Of a DNA stretch of 64,000 nt, positions 52,361-62,715 are shown piece by piece. The DNA is taken from positions 6,249,367 to 6,313,366 of the forward strand of contig OY365822.1 in NCBI GenBank assembly GCA_959347315.1, read 5' to 3'. The DNA is from Bimastos eiseni. Its lineage: Eukaryota > Annelida > Clitellata > Crassiclitellata > Lumbricidae. The notes under the pieces were generated by a model. It was not told where the DNA came from. It saw only the letters and a list, made by a program, of their open reading frames with translations, and did no database searches. The position numbers and the translations under genes are program-made. Position 1 is the first letter of the stretch. The number at the start of each line of letters is the position of its first letter.

Positions 52361-53073
52361 TTTTTTGTCTTGTCTGGTCTATTATTGTTTTTGATTGGCA
52401 GGATGTACAATCTTATTTGCAGGTAAGTTGCAGTGGTCTCTGCGACTGTCGAGTTGATTTAGTAGCCTTTGAAATGGTGTCTACTGTGTTATTAGTATTT
52501 GTACAAAATGTCATGGCTCACCAATACCACCGAAGATGGATAATTCACTTTAAAGAAGAATTTTATGGATAGAATAGGATGGTTTTTGACAGATCAACAA
52601 TCATGGCAGCTGTATTGTATTATATTTAAGCCTTTGTATCGTATTAATATATTTGTAAAGTCCCTCTCACATCACTCACCAGTCAGAGGCTCTCTGTCTA
52701 TGTAGGGACATTGAGTAGGTCCTGAATGTCTATTTGCTCAGCACTGTTAATTTATGACTGCATATTAGACAATGATGCTGTTAAGCGTATATGAAATTAA
52801 ATTTTGCATTTTAAAAACAGTGTTGCAAATCATATTATATACGACAACCTTGCACATAAACGTGGCATGGCCTTGAGTTCCTACACTGAGCGCCTTTTTC
52901 AATTCGTGCTTTCACGGCATAATCATTCGTTTGCACAGGGAGTGCCTCATATTTGGTGGATTAGCAAAGATTATGTAGCTCCAATTTTTAATTGTGTAAC
53001 GTAAAATTTTGTTTTTTCGAATATCAGTTTTACTGACTGACCGTTTTGAATTTACTGCCGATCTGATACGTTT

Positions 53074-53077
<4 letters not shown>

Positions 53078-53144
<67 letters not shown>
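53078..53144. repeat. (TA)n microsatellite, about 33 units
   Basis: Uninterrupted TA run. Similar shorter runs occur at 18421, 29490, 40080, 40425, 51140 and 55880. Confidence 0.97.
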
Positions 53145-53148
<4 letters not shown>

Positions 53149-53680
53149 TTTTAACCGTCTAGTGTTTTTATAGTGTAGTAATCAAACTGTAACAAATACT
53201 CAAATTTCTACTTTTTTAGAGACACTATAGTTTTAAATATTGTCATTTCGTATACATATCTTTTTATGGCATTTTTTAGAAAGACTGATTTTTGACAAGT
53301 GATATACACTGTCTCTAAAAACGATGATACATTTTTCTTGTGGTCTAATTGTCAAGCTGTTCTTATAAGTGAGTTCTGCCAGAGTGTGGCCCTCATATTT
53401 TCATCTGTAACGCTGTCACGCTCTCAATTTGCAGAGCAATCTCTCAATTTTATATTTGTTAGTGATAACTTCCGATTATTGCATACATTGTAGCTCGTAC
53501 GTCATCATTACCGTATTGCATTTGGCCACTGTGATTGGTTATTCACTCAGTGGTTGTTAAAATGATTTTCGCATAAATTGTTTTTGTACATATATACTTT
53601 TACGGTTTTTCAACAACTGTTTTAAAAGTGAATGTTTAATAAATGAAAAGATGGATAATAATTTATTCTATGACAATTCT

Positions 53681-53822
53681 CAGAGGCGGCGATCTCGTTT
53701 GACAGGTGGGGAGCGACACCAATGAGAGGGGTAGGAAATGTGGGGGTACAAACGTAGGTGTCCCCTCTCTGAAAAAGGTGGTGGGCTTATCCCTCTCGAC
53801 CCCTCCGGGATCGCCGCCACTG
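53681..53822 (-). mobile_element. hAT-type MITE (CAGNGGCGGCGATC family), copy 4
   Basis: Reverse orientation: CAGAGGCGGCGATCTCG at the left and GGATCGCCGCCACTG at the right, with the shared GAGAGGGGTAGGAAATGTGG inside. The flanking octamers do not match, so the target duplication has decayed or a flank was rearranged. Confidence 0.85.
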
Positions 53823-55461
53823 CTACACGATGTTGATGGCAATGAAACCATAAAATCTAAACATCTTTGCCACAGTTAATGCAAATGAGTCATTGCAGAA
53901 ATATGATGCTTTGAGAGAGATTAAATGCACTCCTAAATATATAAGCACTCAGAGGTTTTTAGTAGAGCAGCTGAGAAATTAGAAATACCGGTAGTTACCT
54001 GTCATTAATAAAATCAGAAACTGTCTAAAATAAGCTTAACATTACCAGCTCAAGTTAGGCTCTCAACTGTAACATGTACTGCAGCCTATTACATTATAAC
54101 CAAAGGAATACTTAGCAAAAAGTCAAAAACAGACTCTTATTGTAGCGACCTTAAGAGTGTGTTGGTAACAATGTTGACTAGTAACAGTTTTAGTAAAAGT
54201 TAAAATTACATCCATTTTGAATTTCGATTGCATTAGATTTGCACAAAACAAAACACGTCAATTTATCGATTAGAATGAAAAAACATCGACCATTTTCAAC
54301 GTGACGTGACATCATACTGACGTGTAATTTAGAAACCGAACGAACAACAGACGAGAGAATACAAGAGTCACACATTTGGTGATGTCATCCGATCCACAGA
54401 GTTCACTAATTTTACAGCGTGAAAGAGAAAAGCTTGAGAATGAATAGACGACACCAGTTACGAAACATCAATCCTGGCGGATGTTTTATTTTATGACTGT
54501 TTTTGACTTGAGAACAATTACTATAACACTGCAGCCGCACTATTCTATCCGACAAGAGCTTCCTTGATATCACCATAACTCGCTCGCTCACTCTCTATCT
54601 CTGTCTCTGTCTGTTTCTCTCTCACCCAACTCGATCTTACATCTCTCTTGCACTGACAAAAATCCACAAAAATGTTTGCACAAATAACAGTGTCAAACAT
54701 AAACTCAGATATTTACAATATGTACAAGCTCCTTAAACCAAATACATATCTTCTCTTGTCTTCACCAAATCCCAAAATTTTACTTTTATTCCTTTTATAT
54801 TTCTTCTATACCCCGTTTTTATCCCTTCTCCATTCCTCTCTATGTCTCCCAACATTTAACCACACGCTTCTCTTGTTATCCGCTTTCTCACCCCTCTGAA
54901 AATATGTCTTTCTCCCGCTCCCTGCCCGCCTGCCTGCCTGCCTACATATCCACCCTTTCTGTCTCACAACTCATTCTCTCCCTTTCCTCAATACAGCACA
55001 TTTTTTTATACTTTTTCGAACAAAACTTCAATCCCATCTCCCATTCAGTGTAGCTAGTTCACATGAAAAGCAATTCCCGACCAGTCTACTACTAGCAACA
55101 GTACTGCACAATCGAACCGAAAACTTTCCAGACAATGTACGCCAACCGCTAACAACGAGACAGATATGCGTACACTACACATCTGCCCGAAGCACACATT
55201 CCACACCTTTATTGCAACTGCTTCACTTTCCACGGTCACATCACGGAGCCACGATCACTTAGCATACTGAGTGTGTACCCAAGAAAAGTTTGGAATGAAC
55301 CTACAATCAACTGGGAAATTTCACATAACTGTTGAGGTCACTGTTATGGTCAGCACAAAATCCTACAACACATGAATTGCACCAACATTTTTACAAGAAC
55401 AACATCCAAATCACCAGAGAAATTTTCAAACTCTCCTGAAGAATTGTCATAGGGTAAAAAC

Positions 55462-55720
55462 ATTCATTCATTCATTACGGAAATTTATATAGCGCCCCTT
55501 AAAGGTTACTACTCAGGAGCGCTCCCAACTCAACCTCGGCTATACAGAACATGCCACGTTCAGGGTGACGAGGTGTTCGTGAAGTGTGAACATGATTTTT
55601 TTTAAATTGCGAGAGTATTCTTGAAGTGGTGCTGTAGAAACGTTCAATTACACGACAGTAAACTGGAACTGATACAAAGTAACACAATGTCAAAATTACG
55701 AAAAGCACAAGACTTGTAGC
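55462..55720 (-). mobile_element. SINE/LINE 3'-end fragment, ATATAGCGC family
   Basis: ATTCATTCATTACGGAAATT then TATATAGCGCCCCTTAAAGG and CAGGAGCGCTCCCAACTCAA. A related copy follows at 55931. Confidence 0.5.
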
Positions 55721-55930
55721 AACGTAACACCAAGATTACGCAAAAGGACGAGTTTCGTGTCGCTCAGAAGTCAGAACAAGCTTTGCATTGAGAGCCATCC
55801 CAGTCTAACAGGAAACTGAAGCTGAACTTAGAACTCTCTATGGCATAACAACACACTGAACCAACTGATATACAACTATATATATATATATACATACATA
55901 TATATGTATGTATATATATATATATATATA

Positions 55931-56240
55931 TTCATTCATTCATTACTAGAATTTGCATAGTGCCTCTTCAAGGGTACTACTCAGAGGCACTGCCAACCCC
56001 AGCAATGCCAAATATAACCATCTTAAGATGAACGCCACGCCTGAGAAGTGTTTTCAAGAAGTGAGTCGAGTGCTAAGGGAAGGCCATTATGAACCGAGTG
56101 GTCAACACCGAGAAGGCGGTGCGAGCATGAGGAACATAGAGGAAACCTAGTTCAGCTGAGCAGAGGGAGCACGAGCCACGAGCATTAAGGGTGGGGCTAC
56201 AAAAGCTCGACTAGGTAGGCGGAAGCGAGGATTAGTACAC
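55931..56240 (-). mobile_element. SINE/LINE 3'-end fragment, ATATAGCGC family, longer copy
   Basis: ATTCATTCATTACTAGAATT, GCATAGTGCCTCTTCAAGGG and TACTCAGAGGCACTGCCAAC match the signature at 55462, followed by about 220 bases of unassigned sequence. It is preceded by a TA/TATG microsatellite. Confidence 0.45.
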
Positions 56241-56335
56241 ATCCAAATATCTTCCCATCTGAGATCTTTAGGAGGCAATGGGGCATTTATCCATTTATTG
56301 CCCCTCAATATCTCTCAGGTTCAATTCAATTCATT

Positions 56336-56540
56336 TATTGTTCAGGAACTTTGCCTACATGGGTTCTACCAGATGGAACAGCCTCCCCTTCCTCTTCGGA
56401 AGGAGCTGCTCTCTCTCCCCTGCCGCCTTCCGGAAGCGCTTGAAGACGTTCCTTTTCTCTGCTTAGTTTTGTGTTGGGTCGTGAGTGCCTCTGATTTGAG
56501 TGGCGCTATATAAGTGCTCCATTACATTACAATACATATC
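56336..56540 (+). mobile_element. 3' fragment of a CR1/L2-like non-LTR retrotransposon
   Basis: The plus frame reads STRWNSLPFLFGRSCSLS then FRKRLKTFLFSA and a stop, the typical C-terminal WNSLP...FKxxLKTxLF signature of CR1/L2-type reverse transcriptases. A 3' tail follows with GTGGCGCTATATAAGTGCTCC and ATTACATTACA. It is severely 5'-truncated and cannot be active. Confidence 0.7.
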
Positions 56541-59496
56541 TTAGATGGAAAGATTTGTGTTTATCAGGTTCAACTATACCTTTGAAAATTTCATCAGCAT
56601 CATTTCATACGCTGCAGAAGAGATTTTAAGATAAACAGTGAAAGTCAAGCTCACTGATGATGCAAAGCAGCAAGTGGCCGATTTTTTTATAGAAACAGAT
56701 CTTTGTGCAATTCTCTTTCTATAGTTCATAATATAGAACAATTCTACATTCCCAAAGGATCATAATATCAATAATAAAATTTATAAAAATGATCAACAAC
56801 GATAATAAATTTTTTTAAATTGTAAACAAGGACAGCTGTTGCCCGATACCACTTTTGTTTCTATGCTACTTTTTCGCTTAATATGGGTCATATACCTCCA
56901 GAAAGAAATATTACTAATAATCATTATGGATCATATGTGCCTTTGCTTACAAAATAATACCATTAACAAGTGATAACAATAAGAATAAAAATCATGACAA
57001 TGAGATAGCAGATCCGAAAGCAAGATAGAGTGAATAACTCAGTTTCTTACAACCATAATTATGTCTGTACCATCCATGCATTACAGAACGACTGTAAATT
57101 ATCCAACTGGAGTTACAAGTCTCCCAAGTGTTTACAATTCAAGAGCAAATTCTCCCACTGGAGTCAATTCAGAGATTTAAATCTCGGACTGTCGCTGTAG
57201 GTACACGGGGACCTTGAATGGTGTGGCCCCCTCTGAAGTATTTCACCCCATCAATAAGCAGAGTCGATATACTGTCGTAATAGAAGAAAGCGTACATTGA
57301 TATTCAAGGGCTCAGAAGAGTCGACAGATCTCTTTCCTGAAGCATCGATACCAAAACCCAAACATACACTTCTCGGGGTTGCATTTAATGATTTTCACCA
57401 GAATTGGACTAATTTCTGAGTATGTTTAGAAACGTACGCAAAAATATTTGTCTTAAATGCAATAAAAGATGTTTTCGGTCACATCAAAACTGAAACTAAC
57501 CATTTTCAAAGCAAATAAAAACCCCAATTTGAACACAAGAGTGTTGAACAGCTGAACAGTGTCGTCCTCAACCGTTGGCAAAGTAGAGGATTGGAACATA
57601 GACAAGAATTCCATGTCAATAAAACACAACTGTATTTAATAAAATACAACTGTATTTGATATTGCTCTCCTTTCAAAGTCAGAAATGCATGCACAAACGG
57701 ACTTTTGTGCGCTAAAACTGTTCGCAATGATAACAACGGCTGCTTCTGTACATCTCAGCTCATCACAGCTCTATGAGCACAAGCCCAGCATTGATAAAAG
57801 TCATTTATAGGATGCAGTCGCTTGTGTGCCTTCTACATAGGCCATTGTAGCAAACGTACAAATCTAGATGTCGGCTGTGACCAAATTCAGCAAGGATGAA
57901 CTGTCCTCTTCTCACAGAAATGATGGAGTGAAATGTTACTCATTATTTGTACACTTTAACTGCAGGGCAGTTATACTAAAATGACTGTTTTTCATATTAT
58001 CTGGCAATAAAATCTGTGTGACTGTTTTTAACAAGATGAAGCATCTTCACATGATCTAGCAATACCACAAGATTCACAAGAGTGAGTGTCTTCAAGATTC
58101 AAAACACAAATGTGCAATAGCCGAAGTGCAAATCAGTCTTTGGCGAAAAGAAAAACACATCCTACAGAACACTTGGCTTCAAGTGCAGCAAATAAACTGT
58201 ACAAGATCAATTAGGTTGACCAGGTAATGTCAGAACCACTTAAAAACCAGATAAAACAAATAAATTATCAGGATCACTTGAATCTGAAAAGTTAAAATTG
58301 AAAGGAATTCAACCATCGTAAAACTCTGCTCACTGTCTCAATTTTTCTTTAAATATTTAGGAAAATATTTACAACCGTTTTTTTACTAAAGCAAGTTGTT
58401 TGGCAACGAATTGGGAGCCAATTTCAAGCTACAAGTTTCTCTGCCAGTTCCCCATAAAAACACAATCTATTGCAAGATCCTTAATTAATGGTAAGAAACA
58501 GTCCTAGGTGTAAAATACAACAGACTTTAATTCAAGAACCTACTCAGGAGCGCTCCCAACCCAGCCACAACTACCGAAAAAAGTGACTCCTTTATCAGTT
58601 TTGTCGGCCACGGTGTACTATGGCAGATGACCAATTCTGCCTCCCGGTATCATCTACTTGAGACCAGTGTGCAGGTCATGAGCTCAGTTTACATCTCAGC
58701 TCATTGGAGAGCACTAGTCAATCAATAATCTTGAAACATCTTTGTCAGACTGAGGATTGTGCAGGCCAACATATTCAATATTAAGGCTGACTGCCCGGGC
58801 AACAAAATTGGTTCTCGGTACCCCAACATTCCATAAAAATGTGCGATTTTACTTGAACTTATACTAGAAATGTTCCGATAATCATATTAGCTGACTGCCC
58901 GGACAATGAAATCGGTTCTCGGGTGCCCGGCATTTCATAAAAATGTGCAATTTCCTACATTTCCTAAAAAAGTATGCGCGATCAAGTACCCGCTCCATGG
59001 ATCGACGGGTACCCGGGCCGTGATTTCAACATTTTTGACAGCCTTACTAACTACTAGGGCACAGTGCTTCATCTATGCCGTCTAATTACATACACCCATT
59101 CTAAATAGCTGCTAAACTGTGCAAATGAAATATTAATACTAATGGAAACTCATACACACGAAGACTTCTATAAACCACAGGAGAAGCTCTTACCAATAAC
59201 GCTCATCATGAAATGTAAAAATGACTCTGGACACAGTTCGTGATAAACGATGCTTTGAATCGATCGGTCGGTCGGTGGATGATACAAGCTACAATTCATT
59301 CTAATCTGACATGTTACACATCTGTAATGTAATTTTACCGCATCGTTAAAATTGGGAATATAAAAAAACTTGTGCTCTAAAAATGCATTATATTACAAAG
59401 CAAACTAGTAGTTTTGATACTAATGGCATGTCGTAAGGACTCTCAATTGGTAACACACAGGTACTGGTCTAAATAAAACAGTTTGTGCACTAAGGG
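56541..59496. other. Intergenic region, nothing recognised
   Basis: AT-rich with scattered short repeats (for example CGGTTCTCGGNTACCC-like pairs at 58808 and 58910). No exon with splice context and family resemblance was found on either strand. Confidence 0.4.
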
Positions 59497-59972
59497 GACA
59501 TCCATATAATGTGTATGCATCGAGGGAGTAGGGGAATTTCGAATTTCGGCAATTTTGCGTACGGGTGCCTATGGTGGGAGACGGGGTCCAAACAATATGT
59601 ACGTACGCAAATTTAGCTGTTTAAATATGACATCCACAATACGGAACATTAAAATCATAGCTGCAAAACCCAATCACAGACTATATTCCTGCTTAATTAA
59701 TTTTATGTAGCATTAAAACTTTTTAAGCTGCAAGTGTTGTATTTCTGCCTTATTAAAAAATTTAAGCTGTTCAATATTATGCTTAAAAATTAAACAGCAT
59801 GCGGTAAAATCAATGTCTTATAGATGTCTTTAGCTATTTAACCTTTGCAATGGGGGCCGGGTAGAGCTTAGATGTACGTACGCACGAGGGAGGGGTCCAC
59901 GAAATGTACTCGGTGCAACAGAGGGGTCCGAAAATCCGATCGTTTTGCGTACGTAATATGTGGATGGGTCTT
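59497..59972 (+). mobile_element. ACGTACGC inverted-repeat element, copy 3 (most complete)
   Basis: Starts about TAAGGGGACATCCATATAAT and ends CGTAATATGTGGATGGGTCTTAA, giving imperfect terminal inverted repeats. Subterminal ATGTACGTACGC occurs in both arms with TTTCGAATTTCGGCAATTTTG and GGGGTCCGAAAATCC. It has no transposase. The target duplication is unclear (TA or TTAA possible). Confidence 0.7.
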
Positions 59973-61482
59973 AAATAAACCAAATAGCAATGTCAGCTTC
60001 TCGGCGGTTTACACAACAAACAACTGCAGTGATAGATTCATGTCTGAAGCAGCAGGAATTGCACTCTACACATGGATCCTCCAAACAAGCACTTCACCAA
60101 TCAAGATATAAGTTAGTCATGACTTCAACAGTAAATTATCCCACTGAAGTTTCAAATCTCTTAGGCTATTATGATTAATCAGTAAATTCTCCTACTGGAG
60201 TCGCAGGTCTTGTAGAATTTTATGACTCAACAGTAAATAGTCCCACTGAATGTCCCAAGTCTCCTAGGCCATCATGATTCAACCATAAACCCTTAAGGAA
60301 AATTCCAACACATTAGTAGAAGAATTTACTGTTGAATTGTAAAAACCTACCAGACCTATGATTCCAGTAAGAGAATTTACCGTCAAACTGTAAAACCCAA
60401 ATCATTAGCCAAATAGCCAAATTCACATGTACTGTCAAGCATATGCCTGAAAGGAAAAGCAAACTCATTCTATTTCCATAATACAGTATCACACTGGTTC
60501 CATGTTCAACACAAACACAAGTACCTTGACAAATCCTTAGCACATAACTGCCTAGCTTTATCTATGAAAGATTTGTACATTTGATACTGGAGCTATAAAG
60601 AAACCGAAGAAATGATATCTCTTGGAACTAAAAACTATATTGATAATAAAACACAGAGGACAAGGCAAAATTTTACAGACGTTTTTTGCCATGCGCTTAG
60701 ACATCAATTTTTCACAGCTCTAAGAGATCATATCTACCCTCTCGGACTAAAACTGCTGGCAACATTAATAATTATAGCAGTAATAAATAATAATAATAAT
60801 AATGACAACAACAGAAGAAATAATTATAATAATAACCATAAGCTACCAATACAATGGTAATAAAATGACATTTAAATTACTTGCAGAATCTGCAAATGTC
60901 TTCAAATCTAAAAATCGAACATTACTGACATTTTATTCACACAAACTAACCAACATCTTAAGCAAAGTCCCATCGCCTTTTGAATGTCGGTACCAGTCAA
61001 CGACAAGAGTTAACCACCGATATAAATACTCAAGTATGTCAAACAAAACTTAGTATAACATTGTCAGTCTCAGGATATGCCTTAAACCTATCTCTTCTAT
61101 CTCTCTCTTTTTCTCTCACCTAAGTACCTCTTTACACAGAACTAACAAAGATGGGAATTTGACACAACATGCAATTTATCATAGCCTCAAGTCCCTATAC
61201 TGAGCGCCTTCATCGATTCATGTTTTCACAGCGTAATCACTTGTCTGCTCGTTCGTTAAAACCAGCTTTCTCAGCAGCAATACGGCTGAAAGTCTAGCGA
61301 TGATATGAAAAAAGATGAAAAATAACTACTACTGGATAGATATGGAAACTAGCTCTTCTTGTCACCTTATTAATTGCTGCGATGTTAAAACTGCGTTACA
61401 CTGAGTAAGGTAAGGTAATTACCATAATCGATAGTCTGCCACATGACTCTCCTTCTAGACTGCTTGGTCCTATCATCACTCT

Positions 61483-61550
61483 AGCTGAGGTTAGTCCTGG
61501 GATTTCCCACCTAGTCTTGGGATTTCCCACCTAGTCTTGGGATTTCCCAG
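61483..61550. repeat. 20-bp repeat cluster 1 with kappaB-consensus decamers
   Basis: Three units of about CTAGTCTTGGGATTTCCCAC place GGGATTTCCC at 61499-61508, 61519-61528 and 61539-61548. The decamer fits the kappaB consensus GGGRNNYYCC. The cluster ends CCTCAACATCAAC, also seen after cluster 2. Confidence 0.9.
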
Positions 61551-62017
61551 CCTCAACATCAACAGGCACACAGCCAGCCAAAAACCAGCTGCCTTGTTAC
61601 ATCAAATCACATAAAATTGCACGATTAAAAATGACGTAGGATAATTTGAACCCCAAAACAGGAGGCTGATCAACCATCCACCTCCTCTACAACAAACTTG
61701 CAAAATATCGGCAAGACTTGCAGTGTCTCCAAAGAACACCTGGGCTCAGTATAGAGGTTTCACTGTACTTAGTACAGAGGTAATATAAAGTAATGGTGTT
61801 TAATGGTTTTTGGTACCACAGGGTTAAAAAAAACAGCGCTGCAACTGTAGTTAATATCTGCCAAACAGGGTTGACTACTGTAAAATCTACTATACTTGGT
61901 GCCTTCCTCAAATCAGAGCAAGTCAAGGTTGGAAAAGCAAGGATAATGACCGGTCTGTAAAAACAGGTAAATCCATGAAACAAGAACAAGAAATCACTAA
62001 CACGTCACAGGTAGAAG

Positions 62018-62098
62018 CTAGTCCTGGGATTTCCCAGCTAGTCTTGGGATTTCCCAGTAAGTCCTGGGATTCCCCAGCTAGTCCTGGGATTTCCCAAC
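62018..62098. repeat. 20-bp repeat cluster 2 with kappaB-consensus decamers
   Basis: Four units of about CTAGTCCTGGGATTTCCCAG give GGGATTTCCC at 62026-62035, 62046-62055 and 62086-62095, and GGGATTCCCC at 62066-62075. It lies about 260 bases 3' of the KSR stop codon, so it may fall in the KSR 3' UTR or flank. Confidence 0.9.
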
Positions 62099-62355
62099 AT
62101 CAACATTAAAGTCTGCCAGAGATCGAACAACTGGCAGGCATCTGGCGACAAGTCCGTCGACTTCAGACGACAACAACTTCAGATTAAAGTTTTTTGAAAA
62201 GCAAGATCCCTCTAATGCCAACCGCACCAGTTGTGGCACATATGACACAGTTCCAGATTGTGTGTTTGTTCATCGGATCAACAGTCTGTAACTCGATTGT
62301 TGGCAACGGAAAATGGTAGACGAATGCACAGATCTCACAGTCGCTGGAGGAGAAA

Positions 62356-62508
62356 CTAGAAGACGGACTCGGCGCTGCGCGACAGCTGAATCGGGTGAGA
62401 GGGACTGCGAGCGAGTCGTTTCTTGGGGAGTCGATCAAGCACTTTGAGCAACTCCTTGAAGTCGGTTCGCTCGCTTGGCTTATATGCCCAGCACTGCATC
62501 AGAATGTC
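62356..62508 (-). CDS. KSR: Last coding exon of a KSR (kinase suppressor of Ras)-like protein
   Basis: The exon follows a GTGCAG acceptor and encodes 50 residues to a TAG stop. It begins DILMQCWAYKPSERTDFKEL, continues LKVLDRLPKKRLARSPSHPI and ends QLSRSAESVF. This is the last helix of a protein-kinase C-lobe plus a C-terminal tail. CWAY, LPKK and SHP...SAE match KSR (for example CWAF, LEKLPK, LSHPGHFWKSAE) better than RAF. KSR proteins are pseudokinase scaffolds for RAF-MEK-ERK signalling. The RSPSHP segment fits a mode-1 14-3-3 site. The frame stays open upstream of the acceptor, so the true exon start could differ. All other exons are beyond the right edge; paralogue 1 or 2 cannot be told. 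Confidence 0.75.
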   Translation of the reverse strand, partial: DILMQCWAYKPSERTDFKELLKVLDRLPKKRLARSPSHPIQLSRSAESVF

Positions 62509-62545
62509 CTGCACATATGCATCAAAACACACATGTGTATACAGA

Positions 62546-62715
62546 ACACACCAATGGAGAATTGCTATGGAGAATTGCTATGGAGAATTGCTATGGAGAA
62601 TTGCTATGGAGAATTGCTATGGAGAATTGCTATGGAGAATTGCTATGGAGAATTGCTATGGAGAATTGCTATGGAGAATTGCTATGGAGAATTGCTATGG
62701 AGAATTGCTATGGAG
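62546..62715. repeat. 13-bp minisatellite (CTATGGAGAATTG), about 13 units
   Basis: Perfect or near-perfect units starting about 40 bases outside the KSR exon acceptor. The first unit grows out of ACACCAATGGAGAATTG, the same core used by the following array. Confidence 0.95.

Larger units (their letters stand above)
52361..55460. other. Intergenic AT-rich region
   Basis: No gene recognised. It holds a partial SINE A body (about 52700-52770), a dispersed fragment (52865-52945, GGCCTTGAGTTCCTACACTG) that recurs at 61185-61260, a long TA run (53078-53144) and a hAT MITE (53681). Confidence 0.5.
59973..62355 (-). other. 3' flank of the KSR-like gene
   Basis: No coding exon recognised. It holds the two kappaB-like repeat clusters, AT-rich sequence and a dispersed fragment at 61185-61260 shared with 52865-52945. 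Several units near 60170-60400 repeat the motif AGTAAATTCTCCTACTGGAG with decay. The true 3' UTR length is unknown. Confidence 0.4.
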
